Positions 1 to 9,119 of a stretch of 64,000 nucleotides of DNA are shown one piece after another. The notes under the pieces were generated by a model. It did no database searches and had not been told where the DNA came from. It saw nothing but the letters and a program-made list of their open reading frames with translations. Every line of letters starts with the position of its first letter. The stretch's first letter is position 1. Origin of the DNA: Mesorhizobium sp. ES1-1 (GTDB taxonomy: Bacteria > Pseudomonadota > Alphaproteobacteria > Rhizobiales > Rhizobiaceae); assembly GCF_020164785.1 (NCBI RefSeq), contig NZ_JAIUGX010000009.1:205133-269132 (forward strand), read 5' to 3'. The translations under genes and the position numbers were made by a program.

Positions 1-2
1 GC

Positions 3-272
3 CTGATATTTCGCGGGCCGAAGGCGTTTCCCGTCCTGGCGCGCGACTGGAAGACCGGGTTGTTCACCGGCGTGCTCAGCGGCGCGGCCTATTGGATCGT
101 CATGTGGGCGATGACCAAGGCGCCGATCGCCTCCGTCGCCTCCTTGCGGGAGACCTCTATCCTGTTCGCGATGCTGATCTCGGTCTACGCGCTTGGCGAG
201 AAGATGACGGGCTGGCGCGGCGTCGCCGCACTCAGCATCGTCGCCGGGGTGTTCGCGCTCAGGATGGGTTAA
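3..272 (+). CDS. EamA/DMT-family membrane transporter, C-terminal part
   Basis: This is the end of a drug/metabolite-superfamily (EamA) inner-membrane transporter; the start lies before the window. About 89 residues are visible and the frame is open to base 3. They hold three hydrophobic segments, separated by the stretch APIASVASLRETSILFA, which is typical of the last helices of EamA proteins, and end in a short polar tail. Exported or imported substrate cannot be told. It converges on the LacI-controlled operon and is probably not part of it, though its own promoter is out of sight. Confidence 0.8.
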   Translation: MIFRGPKAFPVLARDWKTGLFTGVLSGAAYWIVMWAMTKAPIASVASLRETSILFAMLISVYALGEKMTGWRGVAALSIVAGVFALRMG

Positions 273-361
273 GCCACACTCTTTGCATCTCCAAGTCAGC
301 GATATGTCGTCCGTCCGGCAAAAGAAAACAGCGGCTTAGCCGGCTTTCGAGAGAGAAGCGG

Positions 362-679
362 TCACTTTTTCGTAAGGTCGAGATCGACGACCATCAGTCC
401 ATCCGTGCCGCCCTCGAGGGCTGCGACCAACCGCGCGCCGGCCCGCTTGTGCGCCTCATGCACGAGATAGGCGTCGCGGGCGGTCGCATCGCGGAAATCG
501 ACGGTGAAGCCATGGCTAAAACCGCGCGCGAAAGGCTCCGGGCTGACATTGGCGCTGAACAGCACCGTGTCCATGCCGTCGATCACCTGTCGCAACGCTT
601 CCAGGTCGGCGTGGATCGCCTCGCGTTCTTTAGCTGCGACATCGGCGCGGAATTTGACGAAGACACAGTGCCTGATCAT
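362..679 (-). CDS. Dabb (stress-responsive alpha/beta barrel) domain protein
   Basis: A 105-residue protein that is one whole Dabb domain (dimeric alpha/beta barrel fold). The N-terminal strand (MIRHCVFVKF), the central GFSHGFTVDF strand with its histidine and the following DAYLVHEAHK helix fit the family. Dabb proteins include small hydrolases and cyclases as well as many of unknown role. It is the last gene of the minus-strand operon, 17 bases after the GMC oxidoreductase gene, so it probably acts on an intermediate of the same pathway. No catalytic role can be assigned. Confidence 0.8.
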   Translation of the reverse strand: MIRHCVFVKFRADVAAKEREAIHADLEALRQVIDGMDTVLFSANVSPEPFARGFSHGFTVDFRDATARDAYLVHEAHKRAGARLVAALEGGTDGLMVVDLDLTKK

Positions 680-696
680 GGGGTGTTCCTTCCAGT

Positions 697-2325
697 TTAG
701 GCTGCCCGATTGCCGGAAAACACCGCCGGCGGCAGCGGCTCGCGGCCGAGGATGAGGTCGGCGCCCTTTTCGCCAACCATGATGGTCGGCGCATTGGTGT
801 TGGAGGAGGGGACGCGCGGCATCACCGATGCGTCGCAGACGCGCAGGCCCTCGATTCCGCGCAGGCGCAGGTCCGGCGTCACCACGGCCATGTCGTCATG
901 GCCCATGCGACAGGTGCCGACCGGATGGTGGTCGGTTTTGGAACTGCGGCAGGCGTAGGCGATCAGCTCTTCGTCGCTGGCGAGGGACGGGCCCGGCAGC
1001 ACTTCGCGCAGCACATACGGCGCAAGCGCCTTCTGGCGCATGATCTCCCGCGCCAGCCGCAGCCCCTTGAGAGACATGTCGCGATCGTAGGGATCAGACC
1101 AGTAGTTCGGGTCGATCAGAGGATGGTCGGCCGGATCGCCGCTCTTCAGCCGCACCGTGCCGCGCGAGCGCGGGCGCAGGAAGGCCGAGTTCAAGGTGAC
1201 GCCCGGATTGTTCAGCTTCTCGACCCCAGCCTCGATCCCCGAGCCAAGACCGAGATGGAACTGGATGTCGGGCGAGGCGGCGGTCGGGTCGGCGTACCAG
1301 AAGCCGCCGGTCTCGAACAGGCTGGAGGCGACCGGCCCCTTCTTCAGCAGTAGATATTGCAGGCCGGCCCAAGCCGTGCGGTGCAGCTTGGCGTAGCTGT
1401 CATAGGTGTGGTCGCCGGTGCATTCGGCTATAACGAACAGATCGAGATGATCCTGCAGGTTGGAGCCGACGCCGGGCAAGTCGTGCAGCGGCGTCACGCC
1501 GACGGATTTCAGATGATCGGCCGGGCCGATGCCCGATTGCATCAAGAGTTTCGGCGATCCGATGGCGCCGGACGAGACGATCACCTCGCGCTCGGCGCGC
1601 AGGATTGTCTTCTGCCCGCCCGGCCTGTCGACGATCTCGACACCGATGGCGCGACCTTTCTCGATGACGATGCGGGTCACCAAGATGTCGGCCCTGACGG
1701 TGAGGTTCTTGCGCGCGCGGATGGGCTTCAGATAGGCGACCGAGGCGGAGGAGCGGCGGGCATCCTTCTGGGTCAGTTGATAGTAGCCGACGCCTTCCTG
1801 CCTGGCGCCGTTGAAATCCGGATTGAAGGGAATGCCCATCTCCTGGCCGGCGCGGAAATAGGCCTCGCAGATCGGCAGCGGTGCGATCGGGTTGGAGACG
1901 CCGAGCGGCCCCTCGTCACCATGAAAGTCGTTGGCGTAGCGCTGGTTGTTTTCGGCGCGCTTGAAATAGGGCAGCACGTCGCGATAGCCCCAGCCCGCCA
2001 GGCCTTCTTCCTTCTCCCAGGCATCATAGTCGCGGGCATTGCCGCGTGTGTAGATCTGGGCGTTGATCGAGGAGCCGCCGCCGACCACCTTGGCCTGCGT
2101 GTACCAGAAGACGCGGTCCTTCATATGCTTCTGCGGCACGGTCGACCAACCCCAGGACGCGATGCCCTTGGTCATCTTGGCGAACCCGGCCGGCATATGG
2201 ATATAGGGGTGCCGGTCCTTGCCCCCGGCTTCAAGAAGGAGAACCGAAGTGCCGGGATCCTCGCTCAGCCGATTGGCCAGAACGCATCCGGCCGGGCCGG
2301 CGCCCACGATTATATAGTCCGTCAT
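697..2325 (-). CDS. GMC-family FAD oxidoreductase (choline/alcohol dehydrogenase-like)
   Basis: A flavoprotein of the glucose-methanol-choline family that oxidises an alcohol group with FAD. The protein is about 542 residues, normal for the choline/alcohol dehydrogenase branch. The FAD-binding GAGPAG lies at residues 8-13, followed by GGGSSIN. The C-terminal signature HPVGTCRMG places the catalytic histidine near 467, with an asparagine near 511. An upstream in-frame ATG at 2337 would add four residues; 2325 was chosen because it begins directly before the FAD strand, but both are possible. It follows the SDR gene without a gap. Choline itself is unlikely, as no betaine genes are nearby; the substrate is probably an alcohol arising in this operon. 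Confidence 0.88.
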   Translation of the reverse strand: MTDYIIVGAGPAGCVLANRLSEDPGTSVLLLEAGGKDRHPYIHMPAGFAKMTKGIASWGWSTVPQKHMKDRVFWYTQAKVVGGGSSINAQIYTRGNARDYDAWEKEEGLAGWGYRDVLPYFKRAENNQRYANDFHGDEGPLGVSNPIAPLPICEAYFRAGQEMGIPFNPDFNGARQEGVGYYQLTQKDARRSSASVAYLKPIRARKNLTVRADILVTRIVIEKGRAIGVEIVDRPGGQKTILRAEREVIVSSGAIGSPKLLMQSGIGPADHLKSVGVTPLHDLPGVGSNLQDHLDLFVIAECTGDHTYDSYAKLHRTAWAGLQYLLLKKGPVASSLFETGGFWYADPTAASPDIQFHLGLGSGIEAGVEKLNNPGVTLNSAFLRPRSRGTVRLKSGDPADHPLIDPNYWSDPYDRDMSLKGLRLAREIMRQKALAPYVLREVLPGPSLASDEELIAYACRSSKTDHHPVGTCRMGHDDMAVVTPDLRLRGIEGLRVCDASVMPRVPSSNTNAPTIMVGEKGADLILGREPLPPAVFSGNRAA

Positions 2326-2337
2326 GAGCCCATCCAT

Positions 2338-3099
2338 TTACAATCGCGGCACGGACAGCGCGCCGTCGACATTGATGACCGAGCCGGTCGAGAAGCCGAG
2401 CTTGCCGCCGGCAAGCGTGGCCACCACCGCGCCGATGTCGGACGCCTCGCCCCAGCGCCTGGCCGGCACCAGCCCGCCATCGATCAGCCCATCGTATCTG
2501 GCGGCCACGCCGGCGGTCATGTCGGTGCGGATGATGCCGGGCCGCACCTCGAAGACACCGATATTCTCGTCGGCAAGCCTGAGCGCCAGGTTCTTCACCC
2601 ACATGGAAAGCCCGGCCTTCGAGACGCAGTAGTCGGAGCGTTCCGGCGAGGCCATGTCGGCGCTGACTGAGGTGATGGTGATGATCGATCGAGCGTGATC
2701 GCCGGGCGTGGCCAGCATAGCCTTGGCGACGGCCTGGCTGAGGAAGACCGTGCCGCGCAGATTGATGCCCAGGATGCGGTCGAAATTTTCGGGCTGCAGC
2801 TCCAGCAGGTCGCCGCGAACGGCAGCGCCCACGCCGGCATTGTTGACAAGGCAGTCTATGCGGCCGAAGGCGCGCATGGCCGCGTCGACGAGCGTTGCGT
2901 GAACCGAGAGATCGGCTATGTCGCACCGGACATAGGCGAAGTTCGCGCCGCGCGCTGTGAGGTCAGCGGCGAGTTCGCGCGGAGCGTCTTCGGCAAGGTC
3001 GGCGACCAGAATGTCGAAACCGGCTTCCGCCAGCGCCTGGGCACAGGCGAGGCCAATGCCACGCGCGCCGCCGGTGACGATGGCGGTGGGGCGGGTCAT
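2338..3099 (-). CDS. SDR-family NAD(P)-dependent oxidoreductase
   Basis: A short-chain dehydrogenase/reductase of 253 residues. The nucleotide-binding motif TGGARGIG is at residues 9-16, NNAG follows in the usual place, and the catalytic Ser and YCVSK tetrad are present. An acidic residue at the end of the second strand (VADLAE) suggests NAD preference. The start at 3099 overlaps the stop of the preceding GMC gene by four bases, so translation is probably coupled. The frame is open further upstream, but that extension overlaps the GMC gene and is not credible. Probably oxidises or reduces a hydroxyl/keto group in the pathway. Confidence 0.88.
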   Translation of the reverse strand: MTRPTAIVTGGARGIGLACAQALAEAGFDILVADLAEDAPRELAADLTARGANFAYVRCDIADLSVHATLVDAAMRAFGRIDCLVNNAGVGAAVRGDLLELQPENFDRILGINLRGTVFLSQAVAKAMLATPGDHARSIITITSVSADMASPERSDYCVSKAGLSMWVKNLALRLADENIGVFEVRPGIIRTDMTAGVAARYDGLIDGGLVPARRWGEASDIGAVVATLAGGKLGFSTGSVINVDGALSVPRL

Positions 3100-4598
3100 G
3101 CAACCAGCTCCACCCTGCGGATGTGGTCGGCGACGCGCAGCGCTTGTGCCGCGATCGACAGTGCCGGATTGACCGCTGCAGAGGTTGGCAGGAAACTGCC
3201 GTCGACGACGAACAGGTTGCGGTGATCGAAGGCGCGGCAGAAGGGATCGAGCGGCGCGGTGGCGGGATCGTTGCCCATCCTGACGGTGCCGCACTGGTGC
3301 GACGGCGTGCGCTTGTCGAATGGGCGCGACAGGACGATGGGGTAACCGCAGGCGCGGAAATTCTCGCGCATCACCTTGGTCAGCCCGTCGAGCGACTGCA
3401 TGTTGGAACGCCGCCACTGCATGACGATGTCCTTGCCGTCGACCATGATACGGCTTTCGGGGTCGGGCAGGTCCTCGCACATCAGGTACCAGTCGACGGC
3501 ATGGCCGGCCATGAAATCGAGTGCGAACCGCGGCATTCGCTTGACGTTGGCCTGCAGCATGTTGCCGTCGATCTTGCCGAGCAGCTGGACGTTGCCGAGC
3601 GGCTTGCCGCCCTTGCCGTCCGACAGGTAATAGTCGTTCACCATAAGCGTTTTCTGGTAGACGGAATTGTTGCGGCGGCGCGGATCGATCGCCAGCATGG
3701 CGCTTGAATTGTGGTTCATGAAATTGCGGCCGACCTGGTCGGAGCGGTTGGCGAGGCCCTTGCCATCGACTGACGGCGAACGCATCAGGATGACGGCGGA
3801 ATTGACGGCGCCGGCGGCAAGGATGACCAGCTTCGGCGACAATTTCTTGAGTTCGCCATTTTGCCGGTAGTGGACAGCAGCGATGGTCCTGCCGTCGGGT
3901 GCCGCTTCCAGATACTCGACATGGCAGCCGGTCTCCAGCTGGATGTTGCTGTCCTTCAGCGCGGCCGTCAGCGGCCCCGTCTGGGCGTCCACCTTGCCCT
4001 GGCCGGTGTTGGGGAAAGCGTCCCAGCCGGTCTTGCCCTCCGTCAGCCAGGTGTCGATGTCGACACCGAGCGGCAGCGACGCCGGATGGAGGCCGAGCGC
4101 CTTGAGCTCGGCGCGGGCGCGCGCGATCGGCGCCTCGTCGGGCACCGGCTTGAAGGCGTAGGGGATCGAATGGAAGGGTTCGGTAGGATCCTCGCCCAAT
4201 GCGCCGCGCACGCGAAACAATTGCTCCGCCTTCGAATACCAGGGCTCGAACTCGTCATAGGAAAACGGCCAGGCGGGAGAGACACCGCCGAAATGCTCCA
4301 TCTCGGAGAAATCTTCCTTGCGGTAGCGGATCAGAACCGCGCCGTAGAATTTCGAATTGCCGCCGACATAGTAGTAGTTGCCGGGATTGAAGGCCGCCCC
4401 GCCTGCCTCGCGCCACATCTCCTTCGGCCGGTAATGCCCGTGAACGAAAATGGAGCGGGTGTCGCGCGCATGCGGTGTCGCCGGCAAAGGTTCGCCGCGC
4501 TCCAGGATCAGGATCGAGGCGCCGCTGCCGGCAAGGCCCGACGCAATCGTGGCGCCGCCGACGCCCGAGCCGATGATGACGATGTCGGGATTTGTCAT
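3096..4598 (-). CDS. GMC-family oxidoreductase (sugar/glycoside dehydrogenase-like subgroup)
   Basis: A 500-residue flavoprotein of the GMC family, but of a different branch from the neighbour at 697. FAD-binding GSGVGG is at residues 10-15. The active-site motif is HQCGTVRMG (His near 434), followed by PLDPFCRAFDHRNLFVVDGS and a conserved Asn near 477. That tail resembles gluconate 2-dehydrogenase and glucoside 3-dehydrogenase large subunits. There is no twin-arginine signal and no adjacent cytochrome c or gamma subunit, so it probably works in the cytoplasm with an unknown acceptor. It follows the ABC ATPase gene by two bases. Confidence 0.85.
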   Translation of the reverse strand: MTNPDIVIIGSGVGGATIASGLAGSGASILILERGEPLPATPHARDTRSIFVHGHYRPKEMWREAGGAAFNPGNYYYVGGNSKFYGAVLIRYRKEDFSEMEHFGGVSPAWPFSYDEFEPWYSKAEQLFRVRGALGEDPTEPFHSIPYAFKPVPDEAPIARARAELKALGLHPASLPLGVDIDTWLTEGKTGWDAFPNTGQGKVDAQTGPLTAALKDSNIQLETGCHVEYLEAAPDGRTIAAVHYRQNGELKKLSPKLVILAAGAVNSAVILMRSPSVDGKGLANRSDQVGRNFMNHNSSAMLAIDPRRRNNSVYQKTLMVNDYYLSDGKGGKPLGNVQLLGKIDGNMLQANVKRMPRFALDFMAGHAVDWYLMCEDLPDPESRIMVDGKDIVMQWRRSNMQSLDGLTKVMRENFRACGYPIVLSRPFDKRTPSHQCGTVRMGNDPATAPLDPFCRAFDHRNLFVVDGSFLPTSAAVNPALSIAAQALRVADHIRRVELVA

Positions 4599-4600
4599 GG

Positions 4601-5716
4601 TTAGCGGATGCGGGTTTCGGTCGCCGGATCGAAGAACACCGCCTTGGTCAAATTGAAGGCGAGCGGAGTGTTCGTGCCGGGCTGGATGTTGGCGTCGGCG
4701 CGCAGACGCGCCACCACGCCCTTGCCGCCCAGATTGGTGACGGCGAAAGTGTCCGAGCCCGCCGGTTCCACCACTTCGATGTGGCAGTCGGCGGTGGCGA
4801 TGTTGGAGGCGTTGCGCTCGGCGCCTTCCGGATCGGTCAGCGCCTCGGGCCGCACGCCGAAGATGATCGGCTTGCCCTGGAATGCCGAAAGACCCGCCGG
4901 CGCGTTGGCCATCGGCAACGAGATCGGCTCGCGCGCCTCGCGCTGCAGCACGACGGACAGCGCGTTGCCCTCGGCCCCGATCGTCGCCGGTATCAGGTTC
5001 ATCGCCGGCGAACCCATGAAATCGGCGACGAAGAGGTTACTGGGGTTGTTGTAGATCTCGGCCGGGGTGCCGAACTGCTGTACCTCGCCGTCACGCATGA
5101 CGGCGATCTTGGTTGCAAGGGTCATGGCCTCGATCTGGTCGTGGGTGACGTAGACGATGGTGGTGCCGGTCGTGGCATGGAGGCGCTTGATCTCGATGCG
5201 CATGTCGACACGCAGCTTGGCGTCGAGATTGGACAGCGGCTCGTCGAACAGGAACAGCTTGGGGTCGCGTACCAGCGCCCGGCCCATGGCGACGCGCTGG
5301 CGCTGGCCGCCGGAAAGCTGGCTCGGCTTGCGCTGCAGGAGATGGCCGATCTGCAGCACTTTCGCCACCTTGTCGATGGCCTTTTGCCGCTCCGCTGCCG
5401 GCACGCCGCGCATCTCCATGCCGAAGGAGATGTTCCCGGCGACCGTCATGTTCGGATAGAGCGCGTAGCTCTGGAACACCATGGCGATGTCGCGCTTGGA
5501 GGGATGCAGATCGTTGATGGTGCGGCCGTCGACGCGGATTTCGCCGGCGGTGATGGTTTCCAATCCGGCGATGGTATTGAGCAACGTGGACTTGCCGCAG
5601 CCGGACGGACCGACCAGCACAAGGAAGCCGCCTTTTTCGAGGTCGAGGTCGATTCCTTTCAGGATCTCCACCTGGCCGAAGCGCTTGCGCAGACCATCGA
5701 TTTCAAGAAAAGCCAT
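4601..5716 (-). CDS. CUT1 sugar ABC transporter ATP-binding protein (UgpC/MsmK-like)
   Basis: The ATPase of a carbohydrate importer, 371 residues. Walker A GPSGCGKST lies at 36-44, the signature LSGGQ at 134-138, Walker B FLFDEP at 155-160 and the switch His in VYVTHDQ. The remaining ~140 residues form the OB/TOBE regulatory domain of MalK-type ATPases. The start at 5716 (MAFLEIDGL) is four bases after the permease stop; upstream in-frame codons lie inside the permease gene. It powers the permease pair encoded directly upstream. Confidence 0.95.
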   Translation of the reverse strand: MAFLEIDGLRKRFGQVEILKGIDLDLEKGGFLVLVGPSGCGKSTLLNTIAGLETITAGEIRVDGRTINDLHPSKRDIAMVFQSYALYPNMTVAGNISFGMEMRGVPAAERQKAIDKVAKVLQIGHLLQRKPSQLSGGQRQRVAMGRALVRDPKLFLFDEPLSNLDAKLRVDMRIEIKRLHATTGTTIVYVTHDQIEAMTLATKIAVMRDGEVQQFGTPAEIYNNPSNLFVADFMGSPAMNLIPATIGAEGNALSVVLQREAREPISLPMANAPAGLSAFQGKPIIFGVRPEALTDPEGAERNASNIATADCHIEVVEPAGSDTFAVTNLGGKGVVARLRADANIQPGTNTPLAFNLTKAVFFDPATETRIR

Positions 5717-5720
5717 CGAA

Positions 5721-6665
5721 TTATCCTTTGACGGCGCCAGCCATGAGACCGCGCACGAAGTAGCGGCCGGCGAGCACATAGACGAGCAGGGTGGGGAGGG
5801 CGGCGATCATCGCGGCCGCCATGTTGACGTTGTATTCGACGACGCCGGTCGAGGTGTTGACGACGTTGTTGAGCGCCACGGTCATCGGCATCGCGTCGCC
5901 GGTGCCGGCATAGGCGGAGGCGAACAGGAAGTCGTTCCAGATGTTGGTGAACTGATAGATGACGGTGACGACGATGATCGGCAACGAGTTCGGCAGCATA
6001 ATGCGGCGGAAGATCTGAAAGAAAGAGGCGCCGTCGACCTGGGCTGCCTTGACCAGCTCGGTCGGGAAGGCCTCGTAATAATTGCGGAAGAACAGGGTGG
6101 TGAAGCCGATGCCGTAGACGACATGGACGAAGACGAGGTTGACCGTCGGGTTGCCGAGGCCGAAGCTCGTGCCGAACGTGTTCTGCAGCGTCACGCCGAA
6201 GCGGCCGAGACTTCCCAGTATGGTCGCCATCGGCAGCAGCACAGACTGGAAGGGGATGAAGCAGGCAAACAGCATCAGGCCGAACACCAGTGTGGCGCCG
6301 CGAAAACGCCATTTGGTCAGCACGTAGCCGTTGAGCGCGCCGAGCATGGTGGAGATCAGGACGGCCGGGACGACCATCTTTATGGAGTTCCAGAAATAGC
6401 CCTTGATGCCTGCGCAGGTGAGACCGACGCAGGTTTCGCCCCATGCCTTGAGCCATGGCTCGAAGGTCGGTGCCCGAGGCAGGGCCAGCATGTTGCCGTT
6501 CTGGATCTCGTCCATGGTCTTGAAGGAGGTGACCAGCATGACGAATAGCGGCATCAGGTAAAAGACCGCGAACAGCGCCAGCAGCCCGTAGATGACGATG
6601 CGGTTGGCAAGCTTGACGTTCATGCCGCCGGGGGCCTGGCGGGTTGAAGTGGCAACGGCGCTCAT
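5721..6665 (-). CDS. CUT1 carbohydrate ABC transporter permease (MalG type)
   Basis: Inner-membrane permease of 314 residues with about six transmembrane helices. The cytoplasmic EAA loop (KAAQVDGASFFQIFRRIMLP), which docks on the ATPase, lies in the C-terminal third. Its first residues overlap the stop of the MalF-type permease by four bases (ATGA), typical of coupled CUT1 permease pairs. It is one half of the pore for the substrate held by the binding protein at 7809-9062. Confidence 0.94.
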   Translation of the reverse strand: MSAVATSTRQAPGGMNVKLANRIVIYGLLALFAVFYLMPLFVMLVTSFKTMDEIQNGNMLALPRAPTFEPWLKAWGETCVGLTCAGIKGYFWNSIKMVVPAVLISTMLGALNGYVLTKWRFRGATLVFGLMLFACFIPFQSVLLPMATILGSLGRFGVTLQNTFGTSFGLGNPTVNLVFVHVVYGIGFTTLFFRNYYEAFPTELVKAAQVDGASFFQIFRRIMLPNSLPIIVVTVIYQFTNIWNDFLFASAYAGTGDAMPMTVALNNVVNTSTGVVEYNVNMAAAMIAALPTLLVYVLAGRYFVRGLMAGAVKG

Positions 6666-7618
6666 CGCGGCTTCTCCCGCAGTTCCGAATAGAGATAGGG
6701 GACGATGATGGCGACGATGGTCATCAGCATGATCACGGCGCTGGCCGAGCCGACGGCCATTTCGTTGCGCTTGAACGTGTATTCATACATGAAGTTGGAC
6801 GGCAGCCAGGCCGAGCCGCCGGGCCCGCCGCTGGTCAGCGCCACGACAAGGTCATACGATTTGATGGCGAGATGGGCGAGCACGATGAAGGCCGACAGGA
6901 AGATCGGCCGCAGCAGCGGAATGACGATGCGGCGATAGAGCTGGAAGGTGGTGGCGCCGTCAATTTGCGCCGCCTTCATGATCTCGCCATCGATCCCGCG
7001 CAGGCCGGCTAGGAACATCGCCATGATGAAGCCGGAGGCCTGCCAGACGCCGGCAATGACGACGGTGTAGATGACGAAGTCCTTGTTCTTGATCCAGTCG
7101 AAATGGAAGCTCGTCCACCCCCATTGATGCAGGGTCTGCTCGAGGCCGAGGCCGGGATCGAGGAACCATTTCCAGGCCACGCCGGTGACGATGAAGGACA
7201 GTGCCATCGGGTAGAGGTAGATGGGGCGCAAAGCGCCTTCGCCGCGGATCTTCTGGTCGAGCAGTATGGCCAGGAACAGGCCGAGAGCCAGACAGATGAA
7301 GATGTAGAGAAAGCCGAATATGCCCATATTGGTGATGGACGTGTACCAGCTCGAAGGCGGGTCGGTGTCGAAGGTCCACCTCCACAGCCTCTGGTAGGCG
7401 CGCGAGCCGGTGATGACGTAGGACGGGAAGGTCTTGGAGTTGGTGAAGGACAGGTAGACCGTCCACAGGATGAAACCATAGACGAAAACGATTGTTATGG
7501 CGAAACTCGGCGCCAGGACAAGCTTCGGCAGGGCGTCCTGCAGGCGCGATCGCACGGAGACCCGCGGCCGGGTGCGCTCCGGGGTCAGCTTTATCTGTGT
7601 CGTCGCTACCGAGCTCAT
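6662..7618 (-). CDS. CUT1 sugar ABC transporter permease (MalF type)
   Basis: Inner-membrane permease of 318 residues. A basic cytoplasmic N-terminus precedes the first helix (about residues 33-57). The EAA loop KAAQIDGATTFQLYRRIVIP sits near the C-terminus. It pairs with the MalG-type permease through a four-base gene overlap. It starts 190 bases after the binding-protein gene, and a strong hairpin lies in that gap, which would let the binding protein be made in excess over the permeases. Confidence 0.94.
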   Translation of the reverse strand: MSSVATTQIKLTPERTRPRVSVRSRLQDALPKLVLAPSFAITIVFVYGFILWTVYLSFTNSKTFPSYVITGSRAYQRLWRWTFDTDPPSSWYTSITNMGIFGFLYIFICLALGLFLAILLDQKIRGEGALRPIYLYPMALSFIVTGVAWKWFLDPGLGLEQTLHQWGWTSFHFDWIKNKDFVIYTVVIAGVWQASGFIMAMFLAGLRGIDGEIMKAAQIDGATTFQLYRRIVIPLLRPIFLSAFIVLAHLAIKSYDLVVALTSGGPGGSAWLPSNFMYEYTFKRNEMAVGSASAVIMLMTIVAIIVPYLYSELREKPR

Positions 7619-7769
7619 GAGTTCCTCCCGTTACGGGCCGTCAGGTCCCCGCCGTCAGCCGGCAAGGACAACGCCGCGCGGACGGGTTGTCGATCGACGC
7701 CAGAGAGGCCGACCGTTCGTTTCAACGCTGCATTGCCTCGGAGCCGGGAAGCCCAGGCAAGAACGACAG

Positions 7770-7793
7770 CCTTCCCCGCCGGGGCGGGGAAGG
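7770..7793 (-). promoter_or_regulatory. Intercistronic hairpin between binding-protein and permease genes
   Basis: A perfect inverted repeat with 10-base GC-rich arms (CCTTCCCCGC / GCGGGGAAGG) and a four-base loop. It lies 16 bases after the stop of the substrate-binding protein gene and is not followed by a T-run. Such hairpins in ABC operons commonly protect the upstream mRNA from 3' exonucleases or cause partial termination. Function is inferred from position. Confidence 0.7.
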
Positions 7794-7808
7794 TGTTTCG
7801 TACGGCGC

Positions 7809-9062
7809 TTACTTCGCGTCGTCGATTGCCTTGACCAGTTCGGTCACGGCTTCGTCCGAGGTCTTGATCTGACCGTGGACGAACTTCGACACGACATCCT
7901 TGTACGCATTGGCGACCGCCGGAGGCGCGCCATAGCCCTGCGCCAGCGAGCCGAACAGCTTGCCGCCGTCATTGGCCGCCTTCAGGTCGGCGATGCCCTT
8001 CTTGCCGCAAGCATCGAAATCGGTATCCGGAACGTCGGTGCGGGCCGGGACCGACCCCTTGACGACGTTGAAGGCCGACTGGAAGCTCTTCGACAGGGTG
8101 GCGGTGGCAAGTGCGATCTGGGCGGCCTTGCGGTCTTCCGGAACGTTGAACATGCCGAACATATCGGAGTTGTAGATCACCGAGCCGTCGGTGCCGGGGA
8201 AGCGGTAGCACAGGAAGTCGGTGCCCGGAGCCTTGTTGGCGGCGTGGAATTCGCCCTTCGCCCAATCGCCCATGACCTGCACCAGGGCGTCGCCCTTGAT
8301 GACCATTGCGGTGGCAAGGTTCCAGTCACGACCCGAGAAGTTCGGATCGACATAGGTGACCAGCTTGGCGAGATTGTCGAACGACTTCTTCATCGTGTCC
8401 GACTTCAGCGATTCCTCGTCGAGGTCGTTCATGGCCTTCTTGTAGAAGTCGGGCCCGCCGGTCGACAGCACGACGGAATCGAACATCGTCGCTTCCTGCC
8501 AGTTCTGGCCACCGAGCGCGAGCGGGGTCACGCCGGCCGCCTTGGCCTTGTCGAGCAGGGCAACGAAGTCGTCGAAGGTCTTCGGCTCGGTGCCGCCGAT
8601 CTTGTCCATCACCGCCTTGTTGATCCACAGCCAGTTGACCGAGTGGACGTTGACCGGGGCCGCGACCCACTTGCCGTCATAGACCGAGAACTTCTGGAGG
8701 GCCGCCGGAACCGACTTGTCCCAGCCTTCCTTCTTGGCCGTCTCGGTCAAGTCGCCCATGACGCCGGCAGCCGCGTAGTCGAGCACGGTGTAGCCGAGCA
8801 TCTGTGAGGCAGTCGGATAATTGCCGGCCGCGACCATGGCCTTCAGCGCGGTCATGGCGGCGTCGCCGCCGCCGCCGGCCACCGGCACGTCCTTCCAGGC
8901 GTAGCCTTCCTTGGCCAGGTCACCCTTGAGGACGTTGAGAGCAGCCGCTTCGCCGCCCGACGTCCACCAATGCAGCATCTGCACTTCCTTGACGTCCTCG
9001 GCGTGGGCCGCGAAAGCCAGGCCGGATGCGAGAGCCGTTCCGATAAGCAGTTTGCGCAACAT
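7809..9062 (-). CDS. CUT1 ABC transporter substrate-binding protein
   Basis: Periplasmic binding protein of 417 residues, family 1 extracellular solute-binding type. It opens with a cleavable signal peptide (MLRKLLIGTALASG..., probable cleavage after AHA near residue 21). Early motifs LHWWTSGGEAAALN and GGGGDAAMTAL are typical of sugar-binding members. It is separated from the permeases by a hairpin and from the aldehyde dehydrogenase gene by 57 bases. The ligand is not predictable; sugars, glycosides and polyols are all possible. Confidence 0.93.
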   Translation of the reverse strand: MLRKLLIGTALASGLAFAAHAEDVKEVQMLHWWTSGGEAAALNVLKGDLAKEGYAWKDVPVAGGGGDAAMTALKAMVAAGNYPTASQMLGYTVLDYAAAGVMGDLTETAKKEGWDKSVPAALQKFSVYDGKWVAAPVNVHSVNWLWINKAVMDKIGGTEPKTFDDFVALLDKAKAAGVTPLALGGQNWQEATMFDSVVLSTGGPDFYKKAMNDLDEESLKSDTMKKSFDNLAKLVTYVDPNFSGRDWNLATAMVIKGDALVQVMGDWAKGEFHAANKAPGTDFLCYRFPGTDGSVIYNSDMFGMFNVPEDRKAAQIALATATLSKSFQSAFNVVKGSVPARTDVPDTDFDACGKKGIADLKAANDGGKLFGSLAQGYGAPPAVANAYKDVVSKFVHGQIKTSDEAVTELVKAIDDAK

Positions 9063-9119
9063 GTACTACCTCCCTTGTTGCATTAAACGACCGGTGGAGC
9101 CCACCGGGTTCTTCCCAAC

